NCBI GenBank assembly: GCA_014378555.1
Contig: JACMNN010000009.1
Span: 1 to 38,784, forward strand
DNA length: 38,784 bases
Origin: Burkholderiales bacterium
Lineage (GTDB): Bacteria; Pseudomonadota; Gammaproteobacteria; Burkholderiales; Casimicrobiaceae
Reading direction: 5' to 3'
Below are positions 1 through 7,882 of this stretch, in pieces (position 1 is the first letter of the stretch; the number at the start of each line of letters is the position of its first letter). Under the pieces are notes generated by a model, which saw only the letters and a list, made by a program, of their open reading frames with translations, searched no databases and was not told where the DNA came from. Position numbers and translations under genes: made by a program.

Positions 1-947
1 CGCTCGGGTTTGACCTCAAGCAGCAGCGCGCCGGTGGAGTCCACCACACGCGGGTCTTCTGGCATAAACGGCAGCTTCACGGCTTGCGACCCGGCGGCGA
101 TGATGCACTTCTGAAACTTGATGACTTTCTTCTCGCCGGTCATGTCCCAAGAGGTGCCACTGGTGATTTCAACTTCGACATGGTGGGCGTCGAGAAATTT
201 GCCAACGCCGCGAACCACGTCAACCTTTCTCGCTTTGGCCATGCCCGCGAGGCCGCCGGTGAGTTTTTTCACCACGCCGTTTTTAAAGTCGCGCAGCCTA
301 GCCATGTCAATCACCGGCGCACCGAATGTGATGCCGTGCTTCGCCATAGTTTTGACTTCATCCATGACCGATGCGGTGTGCAACAGCGCCTTCGACGGGA
401 TGCAGCCGACGTTCAAACACACGCCACCGAGTGTGGCGTAGCGCTCGATCAGCACGGTCTGCATGCCCAGATCGGCGGCACGAAATGCCGCGCTGTAGCC
501 GCCCGGCCCAGCGCCGAGCACGAGCATTTCGCATTCGATGTCGGCGGTGTAGCTCCCTCCCCCCGGGGGGGTAGAGCCTGCCCCGGCGAAGGCCGGGGGT
601 TGGGGAGAGGGTGGTGGGGTAACAGGTGGGCTTGCTTTAACGGATTCGCGTGGCACTGTTATCACCCTCTCCCCTAACCCCTCCCCCCCAGGGGGAGGGG
701 GAGAAACCGCAGCTGCTTCAATGACCGCCACCACCGTGCCCATGCTGACCTTGTCGCCCAGCTTGACGCGAATCTCTTTGACCACGCCCGCGGTATCGGC
801 GGGCACTTCCATCGTGGCTTTGTCCGATTCGAGTGTGACCAGCGATTGCTCTTTGACAACGCTGTCGCCCACTTTCACCAATACTTCGATGACTGGGATG
901 TCTGCGTAGTCGCCAATGTCCGGCACTTTCAGTTCAACCGTACTCAT
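1..947 (-). CDS. lpdA: Dihydrolipoamide dehydrogenase (PDH E3) with N-terminal lipoyl domain, partial
   Basis: E3 subunit of the pyruvate dehydrogenase complex; reoxidises dihydrolipoyl groups with NAD+. It is absent from the ORF track because it runs off the left edge. Translating the minus strand from ATG at 947 gives a lipoyl domain (about residues 1-80, lipoyl Lys43 in ESDKATMEV), a Pro/Gly-rich linker made of translated hairpin repeats (about 82-132), then the E3 FAD domain (GAGPGGYSAA) with the redox disulfide motif GGVCLNVGCIPSKAL. The C-terminal NAD and interface domains lie outside the window. The start overlaps the aceF stop (ATGA), so translation is probably coupled. Lipoyl-bearing E3 proteins are known in betaproteobacteria and Neisseria. 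Identity is firm; the linker composition is the odd feature. Confidence 0.95.
   Translation of the reverse strand, partial: MSTVELKVPDIGDYADIPVIEVLVKVGDSVVKEQSLVTLESDKATMEVPADTAGVVKEIRVKLGDKVSMGTVVAVIEAAAVSPPPPGGEGLGERVITVPRESVKASPPVTPPPSPQPPAFAGAGSTPPGGGSYTADIECEMLVLGAGPGGYSAAFRAADLGMQTVLIERYATLGGVCLNVGCIPSKALLHTASVMDEVKTMAKHGITFGAPVIDMARLRDFKNGVVKKLTGGLAGMAKARKVDVVRGVGKFLDAHHVEVEITSGTSWDMTGEKKVIKFQKCIIAAGSQAVKLPFMPEDPRVVDSTGALLLEVKPE
553..703. repeat. Inverted pair of GC-rich hairpin repeats in the LpdA linker
   Basis: Two hairpin units, 553-614 and 661-703, face each other around a core of about 46 bp. The right unit is ccctctcccctaacccctcc plus a C-run/G-run hairpin. The left unit is nearly identical to 2274-2332 in aceF. 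Both are translated in frame into SPPPPGGEGLGERV and SPQPPAFAGAGSTPPGGG. The left unit carries an extra small palindrome at 581-598. They belong to the same family as the copies at 1910-2022, 2274-2424, 15145-15183 and 24851-25316. Confidence 0.85.
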
Positions 948-2671
948 AGCGCAATCCTGCGGAAGTCCGCTAGCAATACGCCCAGATACGCATTGAATCG
1001 CGCTGCAGTTGCACCATCGATCACGCGATGATCGTATGAAAGAGACAACGGCAGCATCAGCTTTGGCATGAATTCTTTGCCGTTCCACTTCGGCTTTATT
1101 TCTCCGCGTGAAAGCCCAAGAATCGCCACTTCCGGCGCGTTGATAATCGGCGAAAACGCGGTGCCGCCAATGCCGCCTAATGAGCTGATCGAGAAGCAGC
1201 CGCCCTGCATATCCGCTGGGCCAAGCTTGCCTTCGCGCGCCTTGAGTGACAACTCGGTCATTTCTTTGGCGATTTGCATAATGCCTTTTTGATCAGCATT
1301 TTTTAGCACCGGCACCACCAAGCCATTGGGCGTGTCTGCCGCGAAGCCGATGTTGAAATACTTTTTGTAGACCAGATTGTCGCCATCAAGCGAGGCGTTG
1401 AAGTCTGGAAATTTCTTCAGCGCTGCAACGCAGGCCTTGATCACGAAAGCGAGCATGGTGACCTTAATGCCACTCTTCTCGTTTTCCTTGTTCAACTGAA
1501 CTCGCAACGCGTCTAGCTCGGTGATGTCACATTCGTCATGATTGGTGACATGCGGAATCATCACCCAATTGCGGTGCAGGTTGGCACCGGAAATTTTCTT
1601 GATGCGCGACAGCGGTTTGGATTCAATTTCGCCAAACTTGGTGAAATCCACCTTCGGCCAAGGCAACAGGCCGAGCGCCGCACCGGATTCGCCGCTGTTT
1701 GCAGCTGCTGCTGCCGCCGGAGGTGCCGTCATCACGCCCTTGACGAAACTTTGCACGTCCTCCAGCAGCACTCGGTTTTTGGGACCCGTGGCTTTAACGC
1801 GACCCAGATCAACACCCAGCTCTCGCGCGAATTTGCGAATCGACGGCGAGGCGTGCGCCTTGCTGAAACTTGCTTCGTCAATGGCGCCGGTCGCAGCTAC
1901 GGGTTTGGGCCCCTCTCCCTTGACAGGAGAGGGTTGGAGTGAGGGTGATGGCGGAGTTGGAGTTGCCGCTGCTTTTGCGGCAGCCCCCTCACCCCCGCCC
2001 TCTCCCGCGAGGGGAGAGGGGGTAGAACTTGCAGCCGCTGCATCAGATGAGACGACGACTACCACCGCGCCTTTGGACACCTTGTCACCCAGCTTGATTT
2101 TGATTTCTTTCACAATGCCGGCGACGGTTGACGGCACCTCCATCGTGGCCTTGTCGGATTCGAGGGTGACCAGCGACTGCTCAACCTTCACCGTGTCGCC
2201 AACTTTAACCAGAATTTCGATGACCGGAATATCAGTGAAATCCCCGATATCAGGGACCGTCACGTCAATCAGGCTCCCTCCCCCCGGGGGGGTAGAGCCT
2301 GCCCCGGCGAAGGCCGGGGGCTGGGGAGACGGTGAAACGGTTGCCAATGCAGGTTGCTTGTCAGAGGTTGCCTGGTTTGCCAGCACCCTCTCCCCTAGCC
2401 CCTCTCCCCCGGGGGGAGGGGAAGAAACCGCAGCCGCTACTTCAATCACCGCCACCACCGTGCCCATGCTGCACTTGTCGCCCAGCTTGACGCGCAGCTC
2501 CTTGATCACGCCGGCCACATCGGCGGGCACCTCCATCGTCGCCTTGTCGGATTCGAGGGTAACGATGGATTGTTCTTTAGCGACGGTGTCGCCTACTTTC
2601 ACCAAAATTTCGATCACTGGAATGTCGGTGAAATCGCCGATATCCGGCACTTTTAGCTCTTGCGTTGCCAT
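944..2671 (-). CDS. aceF: Dihydrolipoamide acetyltransferase (PDH E2), two lipoyl domains
   Basis: E2 core of the pyruvate dehydrogenase complex; transfers acetyl from lipoamide to CoA. Domains: lipoyl 1 (about 1-80, Lys43 in ESDKATMEV), linker 1 (about 82-135), lipoyl 2 (about 137-215, again ESDKATMEV), linker 2 (about 217-265), peripheral subunit-binding domain (HASPSIRKFARELGVDL...ATGPKNRVLLEDV), and the C-terminal catalytic domain with DHRVIDG (catalytic His about 548). Length 575 aa fits a two-lipoyl E2. Start ATG at 2671 is 14 bp after the aceE stop; the stop overlaps lpdA by ATGA. Both inter-domain linkers consist largely of translated GC-rich hairpin repeats, unlike the Ala/Pro linkers usual for the family. 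All catalytic elements are intact. Confidence 0.97.
   Translation of the reverse strand: MATQELKVPDIGDFTDIPVIEILVKVGDTVAKEQSIVTLESDKATMEVPADVAGVIKELRVKLGDKCSMGTVVAVIEVAAAVSSPPPGGEGLGERVLANQATSDKQPALATVSPSPQPPAFAGAGSTPPGGGSLIDVTVPDIGDFTDIPVIEILVKVGDTVKVEQSLVTLESDKATMEVPSTVAGIVKEIKIKLGDKVSKGAVVVVVSSDAAAASSTPSPLAGEGGGEGAAAKAAATPTPPSPSLQPSPVKGEGPKPVAATGAIDEASFSKAHASPSIRKFARELGVDLGRVKATGPKNRVLLEDVQSFVKGVMTAPPAAAAAANSGESGAALGLLPWPKVDFTKFGEIESKPLSRIKKISGANLHRNWVMIPHVTNHDECDITELDALRVQLNKENEKSGIKVTMLAFVIKACVAALKKFPDFNASLDGDNLVYKKYFNIGFAADTPNGLVVPVLKNADQKGIMQIAKEMTELSLKAREGKLGPADMQGGCFSISSLGGIGGTAFSPIINAPEVAILGLSRGEIKPKWNGKEFMPKLMLPLSLSYDHRVIDGATAARFNAYLGVLLADFRRIAL
1910..2022. repeat. Inverted pair of hairpin repeats in AceF linker 2
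   Basis: Copies at 1910-1948 (cccctctcccttgacaggag, then gggttggagtgagggtga) and, inverted, at 1982-2022 (cccctcacccccgccctctc, then ccgcgaggggagaggggg) flank a core of about 33 bp. Each unit is a hairpin plus a G-rich tail of the ttggggtgaggg type, as at lipB. They are translated as TPSPLAGEGGGEG and SPSLQPSPVKGEG between lipoyl domain 2 and the subunit-binding domain. Confidence 0.8.
2274..2424. repeat. Inverted pair of hairpin repeats in AceF linker 1
   Basis: Units at 2274-2335 and 2383-2424 flank a core of about 47 bp. The layout matches the pair in the lpdA linker. The left unit includes the nested palindrome ccccggcgaaggccgggg (2302-2319). It is translated in frame as SSPPPGGEGLGERV, a unique core, and SPQPPAFAGAGSTPPGGG. 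Confidence 0.85.
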
Positions 2672-2685
2672 GATGTTCCCGCTCC

Positions 2686-5379
2686 TTACACCGTGGTTGG
2701 ATTAGGTTTATTCGGGTCGATGCCGTATTTCGTGATGGCGTCGGCGAGCAGCTTGCGCTCGATTACGCCGTCGTCGGCCAGCGCGCTCAACGCAGCGAGC
2801 GTCACATAAAAACGGTTCACTTCAAAAAAGCGACGCAGATTTTCTCGGCTATCGGAGCGACCGAAACCGTCAGTACCGAGCACCTTGAATGTTTTCTTGA
2901 TGTAGGGACGCACGCTGTCAGCGTAAATGCGCATGTAGTCGGTTGCGGCGATCACCGGACCCGGCTTCGACGCCACGCACGCAGCAACGTGCGGCACCCG
3001 CTGCATTTCCATCGGATGCAGCAGATTCCAACGCTCGCAATCGATGCCGTCGCGGCGCAGTTCGTTGAAACTTGGCGCACTCCAGATATCCGATTCGACG
3101 CCCCAATCATCACGCAGCAAATCTGCCGCAGCAATGACCTCACGCAAAATGGTGCCAGATCCGGTGAGCTGCACGCGCATGCCCTTTTTCTTGTCCTTGC
3201 CACCTTCCTTAAACAGGTACATGCCCTTGATGATGTCGGCCTGAATGGTGTCGCCCGTCGGGATGTCCGGATGGGTGTAGTTCTCGTTCATCACGGTCAG
3301 GTAGTAGTACTCATCCTTCTGATCAGTAAGCATGCATTTCACCGCGTGCTGCGTGATCACCGCTACTTCGTATTGGAAGGTCGGGTCATAGGTGCGCACG
3401 TTCGGAATGGCGCTGAACCACACATGTGAGTGGCCGTCTTCGTGCTGCAGGCCTTCGCCATTCAACGTGGTGCGACCGGCGGTGCCGCCGACCAGCAAAC
3501 CACGTGCGCGCATGTCGCCAGCGGCCCAGCACAAATCGCCGATGCGTTGCACGCCAAACATCGAATAGAAAATGTAGACCGGCAACATCGGCACATTGCT
3601 GTTGCTGTAGCTGGTCGCTGCGGCGATCCAGTCGGCCATGCCGCCGGCCTCATTGATGCCTTCCTGCAGAATTTGGCCGTCTTTCGCCTCTCGGTAGAAC
3701 ATCAATTGATCGGCATCAACCGGCGCGTAGTTCTGGCCTTGCTGGTTCCAGATTCCGAGTTGGCGGAACATGCCCTCCATACCAAAGGTGCGCGATTCAT
3801 CGGGCACGATCGGCACCACATTGCGACCAATCGATTTATCTTTGACCAGCGTGTTCAGGATGCGCACAAAGGCCATCGTGGTTGAAATTTCACGCTCGCC
3901 GGTGCCCTTAAGCTGCGACTCAAACGCTGACAATTCGGGCGTCGGCAGTGACACGCTTTTCATGCGTCGCTGCGGCAAATAGCCACCGAGTGCTGCACGA
4001 CGCTCGCGCATGTATTTGCCCTCCGGCGAATCAGCAGCGGGCTTGAAGTACGGGTAACTCGCGAGGTCTTCATCCTTGACTGGAATGCCGAAACGGTCGC
4101 GCATTTGCTTGAGCGATTCGATGTCCATTTTCTTGGCCTGATGGGCGATGTTCAGCCCCTCACCGCTTTGGCCCATGCCGTAGCCCTTCACCGTTTTGGC
4201 AAGGATTACGGTCGGCTGACCTTTGTGCTTTACAGCGCTGTCGTAGGCGGCATAAATTTTGTGCGGATCATGGCCGCCACGGTTCAAACGCCACACGTCA
4301 TCATCGGACATGCTGGCGACCATTTCACGCAACTGCGGATATTTGCCGAAGAAGTTTTCGCGAACGTATTTGCCGTCACGTGCCTTCATCACCTGATACT
4401 CGCCGTCAACCACCTCTTCCATGCGCTTGACCAGCAGCCCGTCTTTGTCACGCGCTAGCAGTTGATCCCAATAGCCGCCCCAGATCAGCTTCAGCACATT
4501 CCAACCGGAGCCGCGGAAGTCGCCCTCAAGCTCCTGAATGATTTTGCCGTTGCCACGCACCGGGCCGTCGAGGCGCTGCAAATTGCAGTTGATGACGAAC
4601 ACCAGGTTGTCGAGCTTTTCGCGGCCCGCCATGCTGATCGCGCCGAGCGATTCTGGTTCGTCCATTTCGCCGTCGCCGCAAAACACCCAGACCTTGCGGC
4701 CTTCGGTGTTGGCCAAGCCACGCGCATGCAGGTATTTGAGAAAACGCGCCTGATAAATCCCCATCAACGGACCAAGCCCCATTGACACCGTCGGCAGCTG
4801 CCAAAAATCGGGCATCAGCCATGGATGCGGATAGCTTGAAATGCCCTTGCCATCGACCTCCTGACGGAAGTTGTCCATCTGCTCTTGACTCAATCGGTCG
4901 AGCATGAAGGCGCGTGCATACACGCCCGGCGAGCTGTGTCCCTGTATGTAGACCAGATCACCGCCATGGTCCGCGCTGGGCGCATGCCAGAAGTGATTGA
5001 AGCCGACGTCATACAGCGTGGCGGCCGACGCAAACGACGAAATATGTCCACCAAGTTCGAGATCTTTTTTACCACCGCGCAGCACCATCATTGCGGCATT
5101 CCAGCGCACGTAACTGCGCAGCTTGTGCTCTATCTCATGGTCGCCGGGACTCTTGGCCTCAAGGTGTGTGGGGATGGTGTTGAGGTACGCCGTGTTAGGC
5201 GTGAACGGCGCATGGCCGCCGGTGCGCCGCGCTTTGTCGAACAACGCTTCCAATAGGAAATGCGCGCGTTCGTAGCCTTCGTTGGCGATGACGCTGTCGA
5301 GTGAATCGAGCCAGTCGCTGGTCTCTTTAGGGTCCAAATCGCCCGCGCCTGTCGGATCGGTGGGGTTTACGTTCTGCAT
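2686..5379 (-). CDS. aceE: Pyruvate dehydrogenase E1 component (homodimeric type)
   Basis: Thiamine-diphosphate-dependent decarboxylase that acetylates the lipoyl groups of AceF. Length 897 aa is typical of the single-chain AceE family. The ThDP/Mg motif is visible as GDGEMDEPESLGAIS...INCNLQRLDGPVRGNGK. The N-terminal E2-interaction segment (TSDWLDSLDSVIANEGYERA) and the C-terminal transketolase-like domain are complete. Start ATG at 5379 is preceded by a strong Shine-Dalgarno AAGGAGGA (complement of about 5385-5392). First gene of aceE-aceF-lpdA. No repeat sequences are inside it, in contrast to the two downstream genes. Confidence 0.98.
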   Translation of the reverse strand: MQNVNPTDPTGAGDLDPKETSDWLDSLDSVIANEGYERAHFLLEALFDKARRTGGHAPFTPNTAYLNTIPTHLEAKSPGDHEIEHKLRSYVRWNAAMMVLRGGKKDLELGGHISSFASAATLYDVGFNHFWHAPSADHGGDLVYIQGHSSPGVYARAFMLDRLSQEQMDNFRQEVDGKGISSYPHPWLMPDFWQLPTVSMGLGPLMGIYQARFLKYLHARGLANTEGRKVWVFCGDGEMDEPESLGAISMAGREKLDNLVFVINCNLQRLDGPVRGNGKIIQELEGDFRGSGWNVLKLIWGGYWDQLLARDKDGLLVKRMEEVVDGEYQVMKARDGKYVRENFFGKYPQLREMVASMSDDDVWRLNRGGHDPHKIYAAYDSAVKHKGQPTVILAKTVKGYGMGQSGEGLNIAHQAKKMDIESLKQMRDRFGIPVKDEDLASYPYFKPAADSPEGKYMRERRAALGGYLPQRRMKSVSLPTPELSAFESQLKGTGEREISTTMAFVRILNTLVKDKSIGRNVVPIVPDESRTFGMEGMFRQLGIWNQQGQNYAPVDADQLMFYREAKDGQILQEGINEAGGMADWIAAATSYSNSNVPMLPVYIFYSMFGVQRIGDLCWAAGDMRARGLLVGGTAGRTTLNGEGLQHEDGHSHVWFSAIPNVRTYDPTFQYEVAVITQHAVKCMLTDQKDEYYYLTVMNENYTHPDIPTGDTIQADIIKGMYLFKEGGKDKKKGMRVQLTGSGTILREVIAAADLLRDDWGVESDIWSAPSFNELRRDGIDCERWNLLHPMEMQRVPHVAACVASKPGPVIAATDYMRIYADSVRPYIKKTFKVLGTDGFGRSDSRENLRRFFEVNRFYVTLAALSALADDGVIERKLLADAITKYGIDPNKPNPTTV

Positions 5380-5790
5380 GTTCGTCCTCCTTATTTGTCA
5401 CTGGTAATACTCGCGCTGATCGCCGTCAGCCGCCTGTCACTGCGGGCCATGACCGCTTGCTCGCCATTGTCGCGCGTGTGCACTGCAGCATAAAAAAAGT
5501 GCCGCAAACACACCTCACAACAATAAATTCTAAGATAAATTTCATTGGATGGAAAGCGCTTCCATTAATTAACGCCTTGGATACAGCTTTACGCCATCTT
5601 TCCCATTTAATAAAGGCTGCGGCATAGCTTTTATTAAAAGTCGACAATCGTTCATTTACTGCTTTTAGCCCAATTAAACCGGCAGTTTCACTAACAAGCT
5701 GCTAGCTGCACATCGGGTTTTCGCCGCCATTTGCGCACCCCGTATTCTTAAAATCAAGCCCAGTCCATTCAGTTAACCCAAAGGAATTCC
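5380..5790. promoter_or_regulatory. Divergent intergenic region between aceE and the Bug receptor gene
   Basis: This 411-bp stretch is AT-richer than its surroundings and must hold the promoters of both flanking transcripts. It contains a strong minus-strand SD for aceE, a TAAAAT hexamer near 5749 that could be a -10 for the Bug gene (no good -35), and a near-palindrome TGGAAAGCGCTTCCA at 5550-5564. The track ORF 5426-5647 shows no recognisable domain and I do not call it a gene. Confidence 0.5.
5550..5564. promoter_or_regulatory. LacI-type operator-like near-palindrome
   Basis: TGGAAAGCGCTTCCA resembles the NGNAANCGNTTNCN pattern bound by LacI/GalR-family regulators, with one unpaired base. 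It lies in the aceE/Bug intergenic region. No LacI-family regulator is encoded in the window, so this is a pattern match only. Confidence 0.2.
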
Positions 5791-6765
5791 ATGCAATTTC
5801 CCCCTGTTCGCAGCGTGGCTCACGCCCTCGTTGCCAGCGCCCTGCTCCTTGCCGCGCCGCTCGTTTTTGCCCAGAGCTATCCCAATAAAACCATCAAATT
5901 TCTGGTGCCATTTCCTGCCGGTAGCGCCACCGATGTCGCCGCTCGGGTACTGGCTGAGTCCATGGGCAAAGAGCTGGGACAGGCCATCGTCGTCGACAAC
6001 AAGGCCGGTGCGCTAGGCACCATCGGCGCCAACGAAGTTAAGGCCGCCGCCGCCGACGGTTACACCATTCTGGTGACCACCAGCACCACGCAGGCCGCCG
6101 TAATGAGCCTGCTGAAAAAAGTGCCGTACGACCCGATCAAGGATTTCACGCCGATCGGCAAAATCGCAACTACGCCGTTTGTACTCATCGTCAACGAAAA
6201 AGTCCCAGCGACCGATCTCAAGAGCTTTATTGCCTACGTCAAGGCCAATCCGGGCAAAGTGCGTTTCGGCCAAGGCTCCAGCGGCTCGTACGTGTCGGGC
6301 TCACTGTTCGCCAGCATGATCGGTGGCGACATGCAGATGATTCCGTACAAAGGTATCCCACCAGCGATTACCGACATGCTTGGCGGCAACATCGAGGTCG
6401 TATTCTCAGACCTCGGTAATGCGCAGGCGCAGTTAAAAGGCACCAAAGTAAAAGCGTTCGGCGTCACCAGCAGCAAGCGTTCCAGCGCGCTTCCTGATCT
6501 TCCGGCGATCGCCGAACAAGTGCCAGGCTACGAACTGGTGCCGTGGTTTGCGCTGATGGCGCCGGCCAACCTACCCAAAGACGTCGCCTCGAAACTCACC
6601 ACGACACTGCAAAAAGTGCTGCTTGCGCCCGAGGTGAAGCAGAAGCTCGTCGCCGGCGGTTTCGACATCGATTCCACCGATGCAGCTGGCCTCGCCAAAC
6701 TCATCGATAGCGAAATTAAACGCTGGGCGCAGCTCACCAAAGCCGCGAAGATCGAGGCTGAGTAA
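5791..6765 (+). CDS. Bug-family tripartite tricarboxylate receptor (periplasmic binding protein)
   Basis: Extracytoplasmic solute receptor of the TctC/Bug family, which delivers small carboxylates or related ligands to TctAB-type transporters. The N-terminus is a clear signal peptide (hydrophobic ALVASALLLAAPLVFA, cleavage before QSYP). Family signatures are present: YPNKTIKFLVPFPAG near the mature N-terminus, VDNKAGALGTIGANEV, and DGYTIL. 324 aa is the usual length. No tctA/tctB genes are adjacent, which is common for Bug proteins in Burkholderiales, where they are expanded far beyond the transporters. The ligand cannot be predicted. Confidence 0.93.
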   Translation: MQFPPVRSVAHALVASALLLAAPLVFAQSYPNKTIKFLVPFPAGSATDVAARVLAESMGKELGQAIVVDNKAGALGTIGANEVKAAAADGYTILVTTSTTQAAVMSLLKKVPYDPIKDFTPIGKIATTPFVLIVNEKVPATDLKSFIAYVKANPGKVRFGQGSSGSYVSGSLFASMIGGDMQMIPYKGIPPAITDMLGGNIEVVFSDLGNAQAQLKGTKVKAFGVTSSKRSSALPDLPAIAEQVPGYELVPWFALMAPANLPKDVASKLTTTLQKVLLAPEVKQKLVAGGFDIDSTDAAGLAKLIDSEIKRWAQLTKAAKIEAE

Positions 6766-6825
6766 ACATTTTCAGGCCATCGCTCAATTAGTGGCGGTGA
6801 GTCGCGCTTAACGTTGAGTGCATCC

Positions 6826-7473
6826 ATGCGTTATCAAGGCAAACTCGTTGAATGGCACGACGCTAAGGGCTTCGGCTTCGTGTTGCCCAACGCGGGCGGT
6901 ATGAAGTTTTTCGTTCACATGAACGACTTCGCGCCCGCACCACGGCGCCCCGCGATGAACGACCTCATCACATTCGAAATGGGGCGCGACAAATCGGGGC
7001 GAAATTGCGCGATTAATGTCGCACTCGTGCCTACTTCGCAACAGCGCGTGCAGCGTGAACGGCGGATGCGTCAGCGCGAAGCAGCGTATTCATCGGCATG
7101 CTATCTCGCGGGATTTTGGATCCTGCTTTTGTTCGTTGCAATGGCGACCAAGCGACTGCCTTGGCAATTGGTAACGGCGGTCGTGGTGTTCAGCGCGATC
7201 ACCTACGCCGCCTACAGCGGCGATAAGCAAGCCGCGGAATCAGGGCGGCGACGCACACCTGAGAACACGTTCCACTTGCTAGCACTGATCGGGGGTTGGC
7301 CGGGTGCCGCCATCGCGCAGCAACGCTTACGTCACAAAACGACCAAACAGCCGTTTCGCAGCGTTTACTGGCTGACCGTATTTTTGAACTGCGCAACCGT
7401 GATTTGGTTATTTGCATCGGGCAACGGACGCGGCTGGATGGAGGCGATCACTGCGGCCGGATTCAGAATGTAG
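6826..7473 (+). CDS. Cold-shock domain / DUF1294 membrane protein
   Basis: N-terminal cold-shock-like OB fold (about 1-65; GKLVEWHDAKGFGFVLPN and FFVHMNDF resemble the RNP1/RNP2 motifs), a basic linker (QRVQRERRMRQRE), then a DUF1294 membrane domain with about four hydrophobic segments and the typical PENTFHLLALIGGWPGA motif. This CSD-DUF1294 fusion is a known but functionally uncharacterised bacterial family. The track starts at TTG 6814; I prefer ATG 6826, giving MRYQGKLVEW and 215 aa. It follows the Bug gene after 60 bp. Nucleic-acid binding at the membrane is inferred from domains only. Confidence 0.85.
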   Translation: MRYQGKLVEWHDAKGFGFVLPNAGGMKFFVHMNDFAPAPRRPAMNDLITFEMGRDKSGRNCAINVALVPTSQQRVQRERRMRQREAAYSSACYLAGFWILLLFVAMATKRLPWQLVTAVVVFSAITYAAYSGDKQAAESGRRRTPENTFHLLALIGGWPGAAIAQQRLRHKTTKQPFRSVYWLTVFLNCATVIWLFASGNGRGWMEAITAAGFRM

Positions 7474-7531
7474 CAGTGCATCGTCCTCGAAATCGCTTGA
7501 TGCGACAATTGATCGAGCTAGGAGCCAAGCG

Positions 7532-7840
7532 ATGCGCACCACACTCACCTTTGATGACGAACTTTTTGCAAACGCTAAACAACACGCTATTCAGCAGCGG
7601 TCGGCACTAGTCAATGAAGCGCTCCGCGCTGCTCTGCATCGCGCCGCAGCGCAGTGCTTGAAATTACTCGGCGGTTGCAAGGCTAGTTTTAAATTGCCGT
7701 CTAAAAAAGCGCCCTTCAATATCGAAGCCGCGTCACGTCCATCTAAACCAATTGGCGTCAGCACGTCTTTCCCGCGCCGAGCTTCGGGCGCGCGAAAAGC
7801 GACGGGCGACCCTCGCAAACGAATCTGCAATTCGTTTTGA
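7532..7840 (+). pseudogene. Orphan VapB-like antitoxin remnant with unnatural C-terminal extension
   Basis: From ATG 7532 the frame gives MRTTLTFDDELFANAKQHA...SALVNEALRAALHR, the ribbon-helix-helix N-terminus of VapB-family antitoxins, then CLKLLGGCKASFKLPSKK, which resembles the usual C-terminal LGG...LK..PRR tail. VapB proteins normally stop there and vapC follows, often overlapping. Here the frame runs on for about 40 residues with no family resemblance, and no PIN-domain toxin follows; the next gene is an SDR. The best reading is a decayed TA locus that lost vapC and the antitoxin stop. A functional orphan antitoxin cannot be excluded. The track ORF (7412) begins inside the preceding gene. 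Confidence 0.6.
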
Positions 7841-7882
7841 ACATACACGAATTCTTTGACTTTCAAACTGTGGAGCACAAAT

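Noticed and set aside
553-2424. CRISPR-like repeats in aceF/lpdA
   Set aside because: Repeat units are inverted pairs of unequal sequence with irregular spacing inside coding frames; no cas genes are present.
1542-2705. 387-aa plus-strand ORF opposite aceF
   Set aside because: Antisense shadow of aceF; composition mirrors the lipoyl domains and repeats, with no recognisable domain.
5426-5647. 73-aa minus-strand ORF upstream of aceE
   Set aside because: No family resemblance, lies in the promoter region and lacks a good SD.
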